A DNA stretch of 64,000 nt from SCUD01 sp036824505 (lineage in GTDB: Bacteria; Pseudomonadota; Gammaproteobacteria; Steroidobacterales; Steroidobacteraceae). This document shows, piece after piece, positions 34,397 to 46,974 of the stretch. Position numbers and translations under genes: made by a program. How positions within the stretch are numbered: the stretch's first letter is position 1; every line of letters begins with the position of its first letter. The DNA is taken from assembly GCA_036824505.1 (NCBI GenBank), contig DAITAA010000014.1, positions 15,030 to 79,029 of the forward strand. The letters are read 5' to 3'. The notes under the pieces are model-generated. The model was not told the DNA's origin. It saw nothing but the letters and a program-made list of their open reading frames with translations, and ran no database searches.

Positions 34397-34876
34397 CTAG
34401 CGCCGCGCGACGACGCGTGCGTAGAGCCCGGTGATCAGCGGCCAGCAGGCCGCGCCGACCGGAACCGCGAGCCAGCGCCGCCAGTCGGTGATCGCATGAC
34501 CGGAAACACCGTCAATCCAGAACAGCAGGAACTCGTTGAGCCACAGCAGCGCCATTATCACCGCTGTCTGCTGCAGCAGAGGGAAGGCGCGGATCTGCAG
34601 GCGCAGTTTTGTGGCGACATAGGTGATCACGAGCAGCGTCAGCGCGTGCTGGCCGAGCAGCACGCCGCGGAACGCATCGAGCGCGAGGCCCGCGCCCCAG
34701 GCGTGGAACAATCCCGTCATGCGGGGCGAAATCAGGCAGAACCAGAGCACCGTCAACGCGACGAAATCGGGCCGCACCATGCCGAGCCAGCCCGGCAGCG
34801 GCAGCACCGTCGCGGCAAGTGCCGCGATCGTCACCGCGATGATGCGCGGCCAGCCGAGATTCGTGCTGCGCGCCAT
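34397..34876 (-). CDS. mreD: Rod shape-determining protein MreD
   Basis: Inner-membrane protein of 159 residues (E. coli 162) with five to six predicted spans; it links MreC and the elongasome. Recognisable blocks are WFCLISPRMTGLFHAWGAGL and LDAFRGVLLGQHALTLLV. It starts two bases after the mreC stop and precedes mrdA by ten bases. Confidence 0.93.
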   Translation of the reverse strand: MARSTNLGWPRIIAVTIAALAATVLPLPGWLGMVRPDFVALTVLWFCLISPRMTGLFHAWGAGLALDAFRGVLLGQHALTLLVITYVATKLRLQIRAFPLLQQTAVIMALLWLNEFLLFWIDGVSGHAITDWRRWLAVPVGAACWPLITGLYARVVARR

Positions 34877-34878
34877 GC

Positions 34879-35787
34879 TCAGTTGCCCCCGGCCGGGTCG
34901 GCGGGTTGCGCTGCGACTGCGGGCTCCGGCTCCGGTTCCTGGACAGTGCTGTCAAACCAGGCGAGGAGGATTTCGGAATCGCGGTCGAGCGCTGCCAGCG
35001 GTTCGGCAGCGACCGACAGCAGCGGCTGACTGGGATCGCGCCCGACTTCGGTGATTTTGCCGACCGGATAGCCGGGCGGATAGACACCGCCCAGCCCGGA
35101 ACTGACCAGCAGGTCACCGGCGACGACGTCGGAATTCTGCGGCATGTAGGGCAGCGACAGCTGCCCCGAACGGCCGGTACCGAGAGCGATCGTGCGCGCT
35201 CCAGTGCGGTTCACCTGCACGGGAATGGCATGCTCGGGATCGGAGATCAGGATGATTTCGGCAGAGACCGGTCCGACGCGGGTCACCTGGCCGAAAATGC
35301 CATTGGCGTCGAGCGCCGCCTGACCGCGGAACACGCCATCGCGGCTGCCTTTGTTGACGAGCACCCGCTGCCGGAAGGGGTCGAGGTCCACTCGCACGAT
35401 TTCGGCAACCAGCGTGCGCTGCACGATCCGCGCCGAGCTTTCGTGCGCGGCCCGCAGCCGCTGGTTCTCCTGCTCGAGCGCGTCGTAGCGCAGCTGCTTC
35501 AGGCGCAGCACGAGATTGTCGGCCTGCAGCCGGACATTGTCGGATTCGATCTGCGCGCGGGTCGCAAGCGAGTCACGCACCGAGTTCCAGGCGGCAAGCG
35601 GCGCCTGCACGGCCCACTGGATCGGATAGACGATTGCGGAAAACCAGCTGCGTATCACGGCCAGCTGATGCTGGCGGTGATCGGCAACCATCAGCCCGAA
35701 CGACAGGATCGCGAGCACGATGAGCCGCAGCCCCAGCGCTGGTCCGCCCAGCAGCAATGGCCGCGCGTCCGGCTCGTGTGGGGTCAA
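34879..35787 (-). CDS. mreC: Rod shape-determining protein MreC
   Basis: Periplasmic scaffold of the elongasome, 302 residues: one N-terminal membrane helix (LRLIVLAILSFGLMVADH), a coiled coil at about 75-110 (ESDNVRLQADNLVLRLKQLR) and a beta-barrel domain (GVFRGQAALDANGIFGQVTR, GARTIALGTGRSGQL). The C-terminus is Pro/Glu/Ala-rich. It lies 18 bases downstream of mreB. Confidence 0.95.
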   Translation of the reverse strand: MTPHEPDARPLLLGGPALGLRLIVLAILSFGLMVADHRQHQLAVIRSWFSAIVYPIQWAVQAPLAAWNSVRDSLATRAQIESDNVRLQADNLVLRLKQLRYDALEQENQRLRAAHESSARIVQRTLVAEIVRVDLDPFRQRVLVNKGSRDGVFRGQAALDANGIFGQVTRVGPVSAEIILISDPEHAIPVQVNRTGARTIALGTGRSGQLSLPYMPQNSDVVAGDLLVSSGLGGVYPPGYPVGKITEVGRDPSQPLLSVAAEPLAALDRDSEILLAWFDSTVQEPEPEPAVAAQPADPAGGN

Positions 35788-35805
35788 CTGGCGCTCCGCG
35801 GGCGC

Positions 35806-36846
35806 TTAACCCAGGCCGAACAGGCCCGGGTGCTCGTCGGAAAGCTCCAGAATCCGCCCGCCGCCGCGCGCGACGCAGGTCATCGGGTCCTCGGCGATGA
35901 TGACCGGCAGCCCGGTCTCTTCCATCAGGAGCTTGTCGATATCCTTCAGGAGCGCGCCGCCGCCCGTCAGGACGATACCGCTGTCGGCGACATCGGAACC
36001 CAGCTCCGGCGGCGTTTGTTCCAGCGCCTTCTTGACGGCCTGGACGATTCCCTGCAGCGGTTCCTGCATTGCCTCGAGGATCTCGTTCGAATTCAGCGTG
36101 AAGCTGCGTGGAACGCCCTCGGAAAGATTGCGGCCCTTGACCGACATTTCGCGGACCTGCTGGCCAGGATAGGCCGAGCCGATCTCGATCTTGATGCGTT
36201 CGGCAGTTGCCTCGCCGATCAGGATGCCGTAGTTGCGCCGCACGTAATTGGTGATGGCTTCGTCGAAGCGGTCACCGCCGATGCGCACCGATTCGGCGTA
36301 CACGATGCCATTCAGCGAAATGACCGCGACTTCGGAGGTGCCACCGCCGATGTCGAGCACCATCGAGCCACGCGCCTCATTGACCGGAAGTCCAGCGCCA
36401 ACCGCGGCGGCCATCGGTTCCGGGATTACGTCGACGCGGCGTGCGCCGGCGCCTTCCGCGGATTCCTGGATCGCGCGGCGCTCGACCTGGGTCGAGCCGA
36501 AGGGCACGCAGATCAGCACGCGCGGCGAGGGACGCAGCCAGCGATTGCCGTGCACCTTGCTGATGAAGTACTGCAGCATTCGCTCGGTATAGGTGAAATC
36601 GGCGATCACGCCGTCCTTCATCGGACGCACCGCCGTGATGTGACCCGGCGTGCGGCCGATCATGCCTTTCGCTTCGGCGCCGACGGCAACGATGGTCTTG
36701 CCGCCGTGTCCGGGCTCGTCCTGGACCGCGACCACCGAAGGCTCATTCAGCACGATGCCCCGGCCGCGCACGTAGATCAGCGTGTTGGCGGTTCCGAGGT
36801 CGATCGAAACGTCGCTTGAAAAGTAACCCCGGAGGCTCTTGAACAT
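35806..36846 (-). CDS. mreB: Rod shape-determining protein MreB
   Basis: Bacterial actin homologue of 346 residues (347 in E. coli) that organises elongation. The N-terminus MFKSLRGYFSSDVSIDLGTA is diagnostic; VLDIGGGTSEVAVISL is the phosphate-2 loop and GGGALLKDID lies near residue 290. The ATG at 36846 fits the family; the frame is open further upstream only by chance. It is divergent from gatC with 126 bases between starts, and heads mreBCD-mrdA-rodA-mltB-rlpA. Confidence 0.98.
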   Translation of the reverse strand: MFKSLRGYFSSDVSIDLGTANTLIYVRGRGIVLNEPSVVAVQDEPGHGGKTIVAVGAEAKGMIGRTPGHITAVRPMKDGVIADFTYTERMLQYFISKVHGNRWLRPSPRVLICVPFGSTQVERRAIQESAEGAGARRVDVIPEPMAAAVGAGLPVNEARGSMVLDIGGGTSEVAVISLNGIVYAESVRIGGDRFDEAITNYVRRNYGILIGEATAERIKIEIGSAYPGQQVREMSVKGRNLSEGVPRSFTLNSNEILEAMQEPLQGIVQAVKKALEQTPPELGSDVADSGIVLTGGGALLKDIDKLLMEETGLPVIIAEDPMTCVARGGGRILELSDEHPGLFGLG

Positions 36847-36972
36847 GGTTTGGGGATGCTGGAATGGCTTGAAAACGAGGGCCGGGAGTGTATCCGCGGG
36901 CGCGACTTTCCACAAGCCGACATGTATGATTTCCGTCAGGTTTTTGGCATTTTTCCTGCCCCCGGAGCGACC

Positions 36973-37263
36973 GTGACACTGACCCGCCGCGACGTCGAAG
37001 GCATCGCACTGCTGGCGCGCCTCGAGATAACCGAGCAGGAATTGCCGGTCTATGTGGACAGCCTGTCGCGGATCCTCGGGTTCGTGGATCAGCTGTCGGC
37101 GGCGGCTACCGACGGCGTGGAACCGATGGCGCATCCGCTGGAGAACCAGGTGCAGGCGCTTCGGGAGGACCTGGTTACCGAGTCCGACCACCGTGACCGG
37201 TACCAGGCCAACGCCCCCGAAGTGGAGGCCGGCCTGTATCTGGTGCCGAAAGTGATCGAATGA
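36973..37263 (+). CDS. gatC: Asp-tRNA(Asn)/Glu-tRNA(Gln) amidotransferase subunit C
   Basis: A 96-residue stabilising subunit of the GatCAB amidotransferase. LTRRDVEGIALLARLEIT at the start and EPMAHPLENQVQALREDLV in the middle are typical. A GTG start at 36973 gives the family length; the earlier in-frame ATG at 36850 lies in the divergent promoter region. It overlaps gatA by four bases. Confidence 0.95.
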   Translation: MTLTRRDVEGIALLARLEITEQELPVYVDSLSRILGFVDQLSAAATDGVEPMAHPLENQVQALREDLVTESDHRDRYQANAPEVEAGLYLVPKVIE

Positions 37264-38720
37264 TCCTGCACCACCTGACCGCGGCCGAGATTGGCCGCGG
37301 CCTGCGAACCGCGCAGTTCACGAGTAGCGAAGTCACCCGCCATTTCCTCGGGCGGATCGACCATCTGAGCGCCTCTCTGAACGCATTCATCACGGTCACG
37401 CCAGAACGTGCGATGGCGGATGCCAGGCGCGCGGATGCCATGATTGCCCGGGGAGAAGGCGGGCCGCTGACGGGTGTGCCGCTGGTCCACAAGGACATCT
37501 TCTGCACGGCAGGGATCCTGACCTCGGCAGGCTCGCGGATCCTGTCCAATTTCGTTGCCCCCTACGACGCGACCGTCGTCGAGCGCCTCTCGGCCGCCGG
37601 CATGGTGATGCTCGGCAAGACCAACATGGACGAGTTCGCGATGGGTTCCTCCAACGAGACAAGCTGGTACGGGCCGGTGCGCAATCCCTGGGATGGCGCA
37701 AAGGTGCCCGGCGGATCCTCGGGTGGCAGCGCTGCTGCGGTTGCTGCGCGTCTTTCACCGATCGGGACCGGCACCGACACCGGCGGTTCGATCCGCCAGC
37801 CTGCCGCCCTGACCGGTCTGACTGGCGTCAAGCCGACCTACGGCCGGGTGTCGCGTTACGGCATGATCGCTTTCGCTTCCAGCCTTGACCAGGCGGGAGT
37901 ACTCGCGCAATCGGCGGAGGATGCGGCGCTGATGCTCGGCGCGATGGCGGGCCACGATGCGCGCGACTCGACGAGTGTCGATGCGCCCGTTCCTGATTAC
38001 GCGGCGCAACTCGTGCGGCCAATGAAAGGACTGCGCATCGGCATCATCCGCGAGTTCTTTGGTGAGGGCCTCGAGGCGGGCACCGAGCGCTCGGTGCGGA
38101 CCGCCCTCGACAGCTTTCGCGCGATGGGCGCGACACTCGTCGAGCTCAGTCTGCCGAATCTCCCGCTGTCGGTGCCCACTTACTACGTCGTGGCGCCGGC
38201 GGAAGCCTCGTCCAACCTGTCACGCTTCGACGGCGTGCGATTTGGGCATCGTTGCAAGGAGCCGCGCGACCTGCTGGACATGTACAGGCGCTCGCGCGGC
38301 GAGGGATTCGGGGCCGAGGTCAAGCGTCGCATCATGACCGGCACGTATGTGCTTTCCGCGGGCTACTACGACGCCTATTACCTGAAGGCGCAAAAGGTGC
38401 GCAGCCTGATCAACGCGGACTTCCGTCGTGCATTCAGCGAAGTCGACGTGCTGATGGGGCCGACGACGCCGACGCCTGCCTTCGCGATAGGCGCGAAAGT
38501 GGATGACCCGATCACGATGTATCTCAACGACATCTACACCATCGGCGCGAATCTGGCGGGACTGCCGGCGGTCTCGGTTCCCTGCGGTCTGGTGGACGGC
38601 CTGCCCGTCGGCCTGCAGATCATCGGCCCGCATTTCGCGGAGGAACGCCTGCTCGCGGCAGCGCATGCGTGGCAGCTCGAAACGGACTGGCACCGCAAAT
38701 TGCCGCCGCTTTTCGCCTGA
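37260..38720 (+). CDS. gatA: Asp-tRNA(Asn)/Glu-tRNA(Gln) amidotransferase subunit A
   Basis: Glutaminase subunit (486 residues) that frees ammonia for GatB. The amidase-signature triad is visible: Lys78 in VPLVHKDIFCT, the cis-serine in KVPGGSSGGSAAAVAA near residue 154, and the nucleophile Ser177 in GTDTGGSIRQPAAL. Since the window also has tRNA-Gln but no synthetases, whether the complex makes Asn-tRNA, Gln-tRNA or both cannot be told here. Confidence 0.97.
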   Translation: MILHHLTAAEIGRGLRTAQFTSSEVTRHFLGRIDHLSASLNAFITVTPERAMADARRADAMIARGEGGPLTGVPLVHKDIFCTAGILTSAGSRILSNFVAPYDATVVERLSAAGMVMLGKTNMDEFAMGSSNETSWYGPVRNPWDGAKVPGGSSGGSAAAVAARLSPIGTGTDTGGSIRQPAALTGLTGVKPTYGRVSRYGMIAFASSLDQAGVLAQSAEDAALMLGAMAGHDARDSTSVDAPVPDYAAQLVRPMKGLRIGIIREFFGEGLEAGTERSVRTALDSFRAMGATLVELSLPNLPLSVPTYYVVAPAEASSNLSRFDGVRFGHRCKEPRDLLDMYRRSRGEGFGAEVKRRIMTGTYVLSAGYYDAYYLKAQKVRSLINADFRRAFSEVDVLMGPTTPTPAFAIGAKVDDPITMYLNDIYTIGANLAGLPAVSVPCGLVDGLPVGLQIIGPHFAEERLLAAAHAWQLETDWHRKLPPLFA

Positions 38721-38727
38721 GGCCACC

Positions 38728-40170
38728 ATGAGCATCGAATGGGAAACCGTGATCGGCCTCGAGATCCACGCGCAGCTTGCGACCCGCTCCAAGATTTTCT
38801 CCGGCTCCTCGACCGCCTATGGCGCGTCGCCGAATGTGCAGGCAAACCTGGTGGACCTCGGCTACCCCGGCGTCCTGCCGGTGCTGAATCGCGAAGCAGT
38901 ACGGATGGCGGTCCGTTTCGGTCTCGCAATCGACGCCAGGATCGCGCGGCGCTCGATCTTCGCGCGCAAGAATTACTTCTATCCCGACCTGCCAAAGGGC
39001 TACCAGATCAGCCAATACGAGCGGCCGATCGTCGAGGATGGCAGGGTCGCCATCGTGCTCGAGGACGGCCTGGCGAAATCGATCGGCGTCACGCGCGCGC
39101 ATCTCGAGGAAGATGCCGGCAAGTCGCTGCACGAGGGGCTCGGCAAGCACAGCGGCATCGATCTCAACCGGGCGGGGACGCCGCTGCTGGAAATCGTTTC
39201 CGAACCCGACATGCGTTCGGCACGCGAGGCGATCGCGTACATGAAGAAGATCCACACGCTGGTCCGTTACCTCGAGATCTGTGACGGCAACATGCAGGAG
39301 GGCTCGTTTCGCTGCGACGCCAATGTCTCGGTGCGGCACAAGGGCCGGCACGAGTACGGCACGCGCTGCGAGATCAAGAACCTGAATTCCTTCCGCTTCG
39401 TGGAGCGCGCCATCAACTATGAGGTTGCCCGGCAGATTGAACTGATCGAGGGCGGCGGCAGCGTGGTGCAGGAGACGCGGCTGTTCGATTCGAATCGCAA
39501 CGAAACGCGACCGATGCGCTCGAAAGAGGAGGCCAACGACTACCGCTATTTTCCCGATCCCGATCTGTTGCCATTGGTGCTCGATGAAGTGTTCATCGAG
39601 GAGATTCGCGGCGCGTTGCCGGAATTGCCGGATCAGAAGGCCGGGCGATTCTCCAGCGCGCATGGACTTTCCAGCTACGACGCGGGTGTGCTGACGGCCA
39701 GCCGTGAGCTCGCCGATTTCTACGAAGCGGTTGTCGGCATTCTGGGCGGCGAGGCAAAACTCGCGGCCAACTGGGTCATGGGCGATCTGTCCGGATTCCT
39801 GAATCGCGACAATCTGGAGATCGGCCAGTCACCGGTCGGCGCGAAACGGCTCGCAGGCCTGCTGGCGCGCATCGTTGACGGAACGATTTCCGGCAAGATT
39901 GCCAAGGAGGTCTTCGAGGCGATGTGGGAGAGCCAGTCGGATGCCGACGCGATCATCGACGCAAAGGGCCTGCGCCAGATTACGGATACGGGCGCGATCG
40001 AACGCGTCATCGCGGAAGTCATGAAGGCAAGTCCGGGGCAGCTCGCCGATTACCGTTCCGGCAAGGACAAGCTGTTCGGATTCTTCGTCGGCCAGGTCAT
40101 GAAGGCCACCGGTGGAAAAGCCAACCCGGCTCAGGTGAATGAGCTGCTGCGCAAGATGCTGGCCGGCTAG
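38728..40170 (+). CDS. gatB: Asp-tRNA(Asn)/Glu-tRNA(Gln) amidotransferase subunit B
   Basis: The tRNA-binding, transamidating subunit, 480 residues. It opens WETVIGLEIHAQLATRSKIF, has KNYFYPDLPKGYQISQYE, and ends in the GatB/YqeY tail domain. The ATG at 38728 is seven bases after gatA; the frame reads open upstream through gatA, but the family N-terminus is at this ATG. Confidence 0.97.
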   Translation: MSIEWETVIGLEIHAQLATRSKIFSGSSTAYGASPNVQANLVDLGYPGVLPVLNREAVRMAVRFGLAIDARIARRSIFARKNYFYPDLPKGYQISQYERPIVEDGRVAIVLEDGLAKSIGVTRAHLEEDAGKSLHEGLGKHSGIDLNRAGTPLLEIVSEPDMRSAREAIAYMKKIHTLVRYLEICDGNMQEGSFRCDANVSVRHKGRHEYGTRCEIKNLNSFRFVERAINYEVARQIELIEGGGSVVQETRLFDSNRNETRPMRSKEEANDYRYFPDPDLLPLVLDEVFIEEIRGALPELPDQKAGRFSSAHGLSSYDAGVLTASRELADFYEAVVGILGGEAKLAANWVMGDLSGFLNRDNLEIGQSPVGAKRLAGLLARIVDGTISGKIAKEVFEAMWESQSDADAIIDAKGLRQITDTGAIERVIAEVMKASPGQLADYRSGKDKLFGFFVGQVMKATGGKANPAQVNELLRKMLAG

Positions 40171-40179
40171 GCGGCGCCG

Positions 40180-41070
40180 ATGTCCGACGGCGACCTGCTG
40201 TATCGCTTCCTGTTCGAGAATCTGCCGGTTCGTGGCCATCTCGTGCGTCTCGACGCGAGCTGGCGTGCCGCGATCGAGCACCAGCAGTACCCGCGTGAAA
40301 TCAGCGACACGCTGGGCCAGGCGATGGCGGCGAGCGTCCTGATGGCCGGCTCGCTGAAATTCGAAGGCCGCCTGTCGCTGCAGATCGAGGGTGCCGGCCC
40401 ACTGCGTCTGCTACTGGCCCAGTGCAATCACCGCCATGCAGTACGCGGCCTTGCACGCCGGAGTCACTTGCCGATTCAGGGTCGCAGTGCGGCGGAGTTG
40501 TTCGGGCACGGCCAGCTCGCGGTGACCATCGAGCAGGAAGGCCGGGCGGACAATTATCAGGGGGTCGTGCCGCTGGATGAGCCCGAATTGGCCGCCTGTC
40601 TCGAGCAGTACTTCGAGCGTTCCGAGCAGCTGCCCTCCCGGCTGTTGCTGGCCGCGACACCGGAGCGCGCGGCCGGACTCCTGCTGCAGCGTGTCGCAAC
40701 GGGTGACATGGAGGCACTACCGGTCACCGACGACGCCTGGCGGCGCATCGGACTGCTTGCGGCGACATTGTCCACGGAGGAATTGCTGGGGCTGCCTTGC
40801 CGCGAGCTGCTGCGGCGGGTTTTCCCGGAGGACGACATCCGGCTCTTTGCCGGCACGCCGGTGTGGTTTCAATGCACCTGCTCGCGAGAGCGCGTTGCGG
40901 GCATCCTTCAGTCGCTCGGTGAGGATGAGCTGCAGGCGCTGCTGCGCGAACGCGACGACGTCGAGGTGCGCTGCGAGTTCTGCAATCGCGCCTGGCGCTT
41001 CGATGCCGTGGATGTCACGAGCCTGTTTGCCACCGGCAGCCAGCCCGGCGCGGCGCCCGGGCTGCATTGA
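40180..41070 (+). CDS. hslO: Redox-regulated chaperone Hsp33
   Basis: Holdase chaperone activated by oxidative unfolding. It has 296 residues. The zinc-binding switch is intact: Cys232 and Cys234 (FQCTCSRERV) and Cys265 and Cys268 (RCEFCNRAW). The N-terminal core carries RGHLVRLDASWRAAIEHQQY. It begins nine bases after gatB. Confidence 0.95.
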   Translation: MSDGDLLYRFLFENLPVRGHLVRLDASWRAAIEHQQYPREISDTLGQAMAASVLMAGSLKFEGRLSLQIEGAGPLRLLLAQCNHRHAVRGLARRSHLPIQGRSAAELFGHGQLAVTIEQEGRADNYQGVVPLDEPELAACLEQYFERSEQLPSRLLLAATPERAAGLLLQRVATGDMEALPVTDDAWRRIGLLAATLSTEELLGLPCRELLRRVFPEDDIRLFAGTPVWFQCTCSRERVAGILQSLGEDELQALLRERDDVEVRCEFCNRAWRFDAVDVTSLFATGSQPGAAPGLH

Positions 41071-41129
41071 CTGTCGGCCGGGAGTAATATCCGGCGCCAC
41101 CAGCGTTTTTCGACGGGAGCAGGCGCGTC

Positions 41130-41762
41130 ATGGCCAACAAGTGGCTGATCAAGGGTCCCGAGATCGTCAGCTGCACCTGTGATTTCGGCTGTCCCTGCCA
41201 GTTCAACAGCCTGCCGACACACGGTCACTGCCATGCGGCGGCGGCAATCCGCATCGATGAGGGATATTTCGACGGCGTCAAACTGAACGGCCTCAAGTGC
41301 GCGGTGGTGCTGGCGTGGCCGAAGGCCATCCATCTCGGGCACGGGCAGGCGCTGCCGATCGTCGACGAGCGTGCCGACGAAAAGCAGCGCCACGCGCTGC
41401 TGATGATCATGTCCGGCAAGGCCTCGACGCCCGGCGCGACATTCTTCGATATCTTCGCGTCAACCTACGAAAAGGTCCATGACCCCCTGTTCAAGCCGAT
41501 CCATTTCGAGGTCGACATCGAAACGCGGACAGGTCGATTCGAGGTTCCCGGTGTGGTCAGCTGCAGCGCCGTGCCGTTGCGCAATCCAGTGACGAATGCA
41601 CCCCACCGCGCGCGCATCAATTTGCCAAATGGATTCGAGTACCGGACCGCGGAGATCGCGAGCGGCAGTCTGAAGGCCAGTGGCCCGATAAAGATCGACT
41701 TCGAAAGCCGGCACTGCCATCTGGCCATGCTGAATATCGGGCCGGACGGGCCGATCGCCTGA
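41130..41762 (+). CDS. DUF1326 domain protein
   Basis: A 210-residue protein of a family with no assigned function. The N-terminus carries a dense cysteine motif, SCTCDFGCPCQFN at about residues 14-26, that could bind a soft metal, with a further Cys-His pair in HGHCHAAA. No signal peptide or membrane span is seen. The next gene, six bases away, is DUF2182, a frequent partner in proteobacteria, so the two probably act together, perhaps in metal handling (inference). Confidence 0.88.
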   Translation: MANKWLIKGPEIVSCTCDFGCPCQFNSLPTHGHCHAAAAIRIDEGYFDGVKLNGLKCAVVLAWPKAIHLGHGQALPIVDERADEKQRHALLMIMSGKASTPGATFFDIFASTYEKVHDPLFKPIHFEVDIETRTGRFEVPGVVSCSAVPLRNPVTNAPHRARINLPNGFEYRTAEIASGSLKASGPIKIDFESRHCHLAMLNIGPDGPIA

Positions 41763-41768
41763 GCTTCC

Positions 41769-42581
41769 GTGTCCGGGGACCAATTCTCGCCGCTCGGCTT
41801 CATCCTGCGGCGCGACCGGATCGTCGGTCTCGCCGCGCTCCTGCTGTTCATCGCGTTTGCCTGGTGGTATCTGCTGCGTGGCGCCGGCATGCCCGAAGCC
41901 ATGTCGTCGATGTCCGGCATGGACATGGATATGGATATGGACATGGGCGCGCCAGCCGCCTGGACCCGCGGATACGCGCTGATGGTGTTCGCGATGTGGT
42001 GGGTCATGATGATCGCGATGATGCTGCCGAGCGCGGCGCCGACCGTCCTGCTCTACGGCCTGGTGAACCGCCATCGGGAAGGCCGCGGCGTCAAGCCCGT
42101 GTGGAGCGGCATCTTCCTGCTCGGCTATCTCACCGTCTGGGGCGCATTCAGCCTGTTGGCCACCGCGTTGCAGTGGCAGCTGCAGAAAATTGCGCTGATG
42201 TCGCCCGCGATGGCGCTCACCAACACCGTGTTCGGTGGCCTGCTCCTCATCGCAGCGGGTCTGTATCAGCTCACGCCATTCAGGGACGCCTGCCTGCAGC
42301 ATTGCAGGGGGCCGCTGGAATTTGTCAGCACGCACTGGATGCCGGGGGCGTCGGGCGCCTGGAAGATGGGCATACGGCACGGGCTTTATTGCCTTGGCTG
42401 CTGCTGGATGCTCATGGCCCTGCTGTTTTGCGGCGGCGTGATGAATCTGTACTGGATCATCGGGCTGACGTCGTACGTATTTCTCGAGAAGCTGGTTTCC
42501 AGGGGGATGCTGGTGAGTCGCCTGGCCAGCATCATGCTGGTCGCGTGGGGCGCGTTCGTGCTGCTCGGTATACTCCAATGA
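41769..42581 (+). CDS. DUF2182 multi-span membrane protein
   Basis: A 270-residue inner-membrane protein with about six to seven predicted spans. After the first span lies a periplasmic-looking loop with a Met-Asp repeat (MSSMSGMDMDMDMDMGAP, DNA 41901-41954). A core motif is MMIAMMLPSAAPTVLLYGL, and GLYCLGCCWMLMALLFCGGVMNLYW holds Cys-rich membrane segments. The family is called a predicted metal-binding membrane protein, and the Met-rich loop recalls copper-binding sequences. A GTG start is used. The stop overlaps the metF start region (TGAATG). Confidence 0.88.
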   Translation: MSGDQFSPLGFILRRDRIVGLAALLLFIAFAWWYLLRGAGMPEAMSSMSGMDMDMDMDMGAPAAWTRGYALMVFAMWWVMMIAMMLPSAAPTVLLYGLVNRHREGRGVKPVWSGIFLLGYLTVWGAFSLLATALQWQLQKIALMSPAMALTNTVFGGLLLIAAGLYQLTPFRDACLQHCRGPLEFVSTHWMPGASGAWKMGIRHGLYCLGCCWMLMALLFCGGVMNLYWIIGLTSYVFLEKLVSRGMLVSRLASIMLVAWGAFVLLGILQ

Positions 42582-43222
42582 ATGCGCCAGCCGGTTCAGG
42601 TGTCCTTCGAGTTCTTCCCGCCCAATGACGCGGCCATGGAGCAGACATTGTGGGCCTCGATCGAGCGCCTGGCGCCGCTGCATCCGCGCTTCGTATCGGT
42701 GACCTATGGAGCCGACGGCTCGACACGAGACCGCACGCACAAGGTCGTCACGCGCGTGCTGCGCGAGACCAGCCTGACCGGCGCCCCGCACCTGACCTGC
42801 ATTGGCGCAAGCCGGGACGAAATCCGCGAGATCGCGAGACGCTACTGGGACCTGGGCGTGCGCCATATCGTCGCGCTGCGCGGCGATTGGCCCGCAGGAA
42901 GCACCTGCTATACACCGCACCCCGCAGGTTATGCTTACGCTGTCGACCTCGTGCGGGGCCTGAAGAGCGTCGCCGGCTTTGACATCTCGGTCGCGGCATT
43001 TCCGGAGACCCACCCGGAAGCGCTGAGCCCCGAGCAGGATCTCGCCAACCTGAAGCGCAAGCTGGACGCAGGTGCGACACGGGCCATCACGCAGTTCTTC
43101 GTGGTCGCGATCGAGCAGGTGGCGCGCCTGCGCCGCGAAGGCGTCGATGAATTTCATTTCTACACGCTGAACCGCGCCGAGCTCACCTATGCCATCTGTC
43201 ACGCGCTCGGCCTGAGGGCCAG

Positions 43223-43226
<4 letters not shown>
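42582..43226 (+). CDS. metF: Methylenetetrahydrofolate reductase with an internal in-frame deletion
   Basis: The family enzyme reduces methylene-THF to methyl-THF, the methyl donor for MetH. The N-terminal half is normal (VSFEFFPPNDAAMEQTLW, FVSVTYGADGSTRDRT, HIVALRGDWPAG, DISVAAFPETHPEA), and so is the C-terminus (GVDEFHFYTLNRAELTYAIC). Between them the sequence jumps from RAITQFF to VVAIEQVARL at about 43101-43106 without a frameshift. About 70 residues present in E. coli MetF are missing, including barrel strands and the region of the folate-site Phe223. The protein is 214 residues against about 280-296. It is probably inactive or very unusual. It overlaps metH by four bases. Confidence 0.85.
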
Positions 43227-46906
<3,680 letters not shown>

Positions 46907-46974
46907 AGCGCGATGAATCGAGTCTCTGCCGAGTCGGGCGGCACTGCGCCACAGGTCGCAGCTCATCGAACTCG

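Noticed and set aside
38503..38727. A longer gatB start inside gatA
   Set aside because: The extra residues are out-of-frame gatA sequence; the family start is at 38728.
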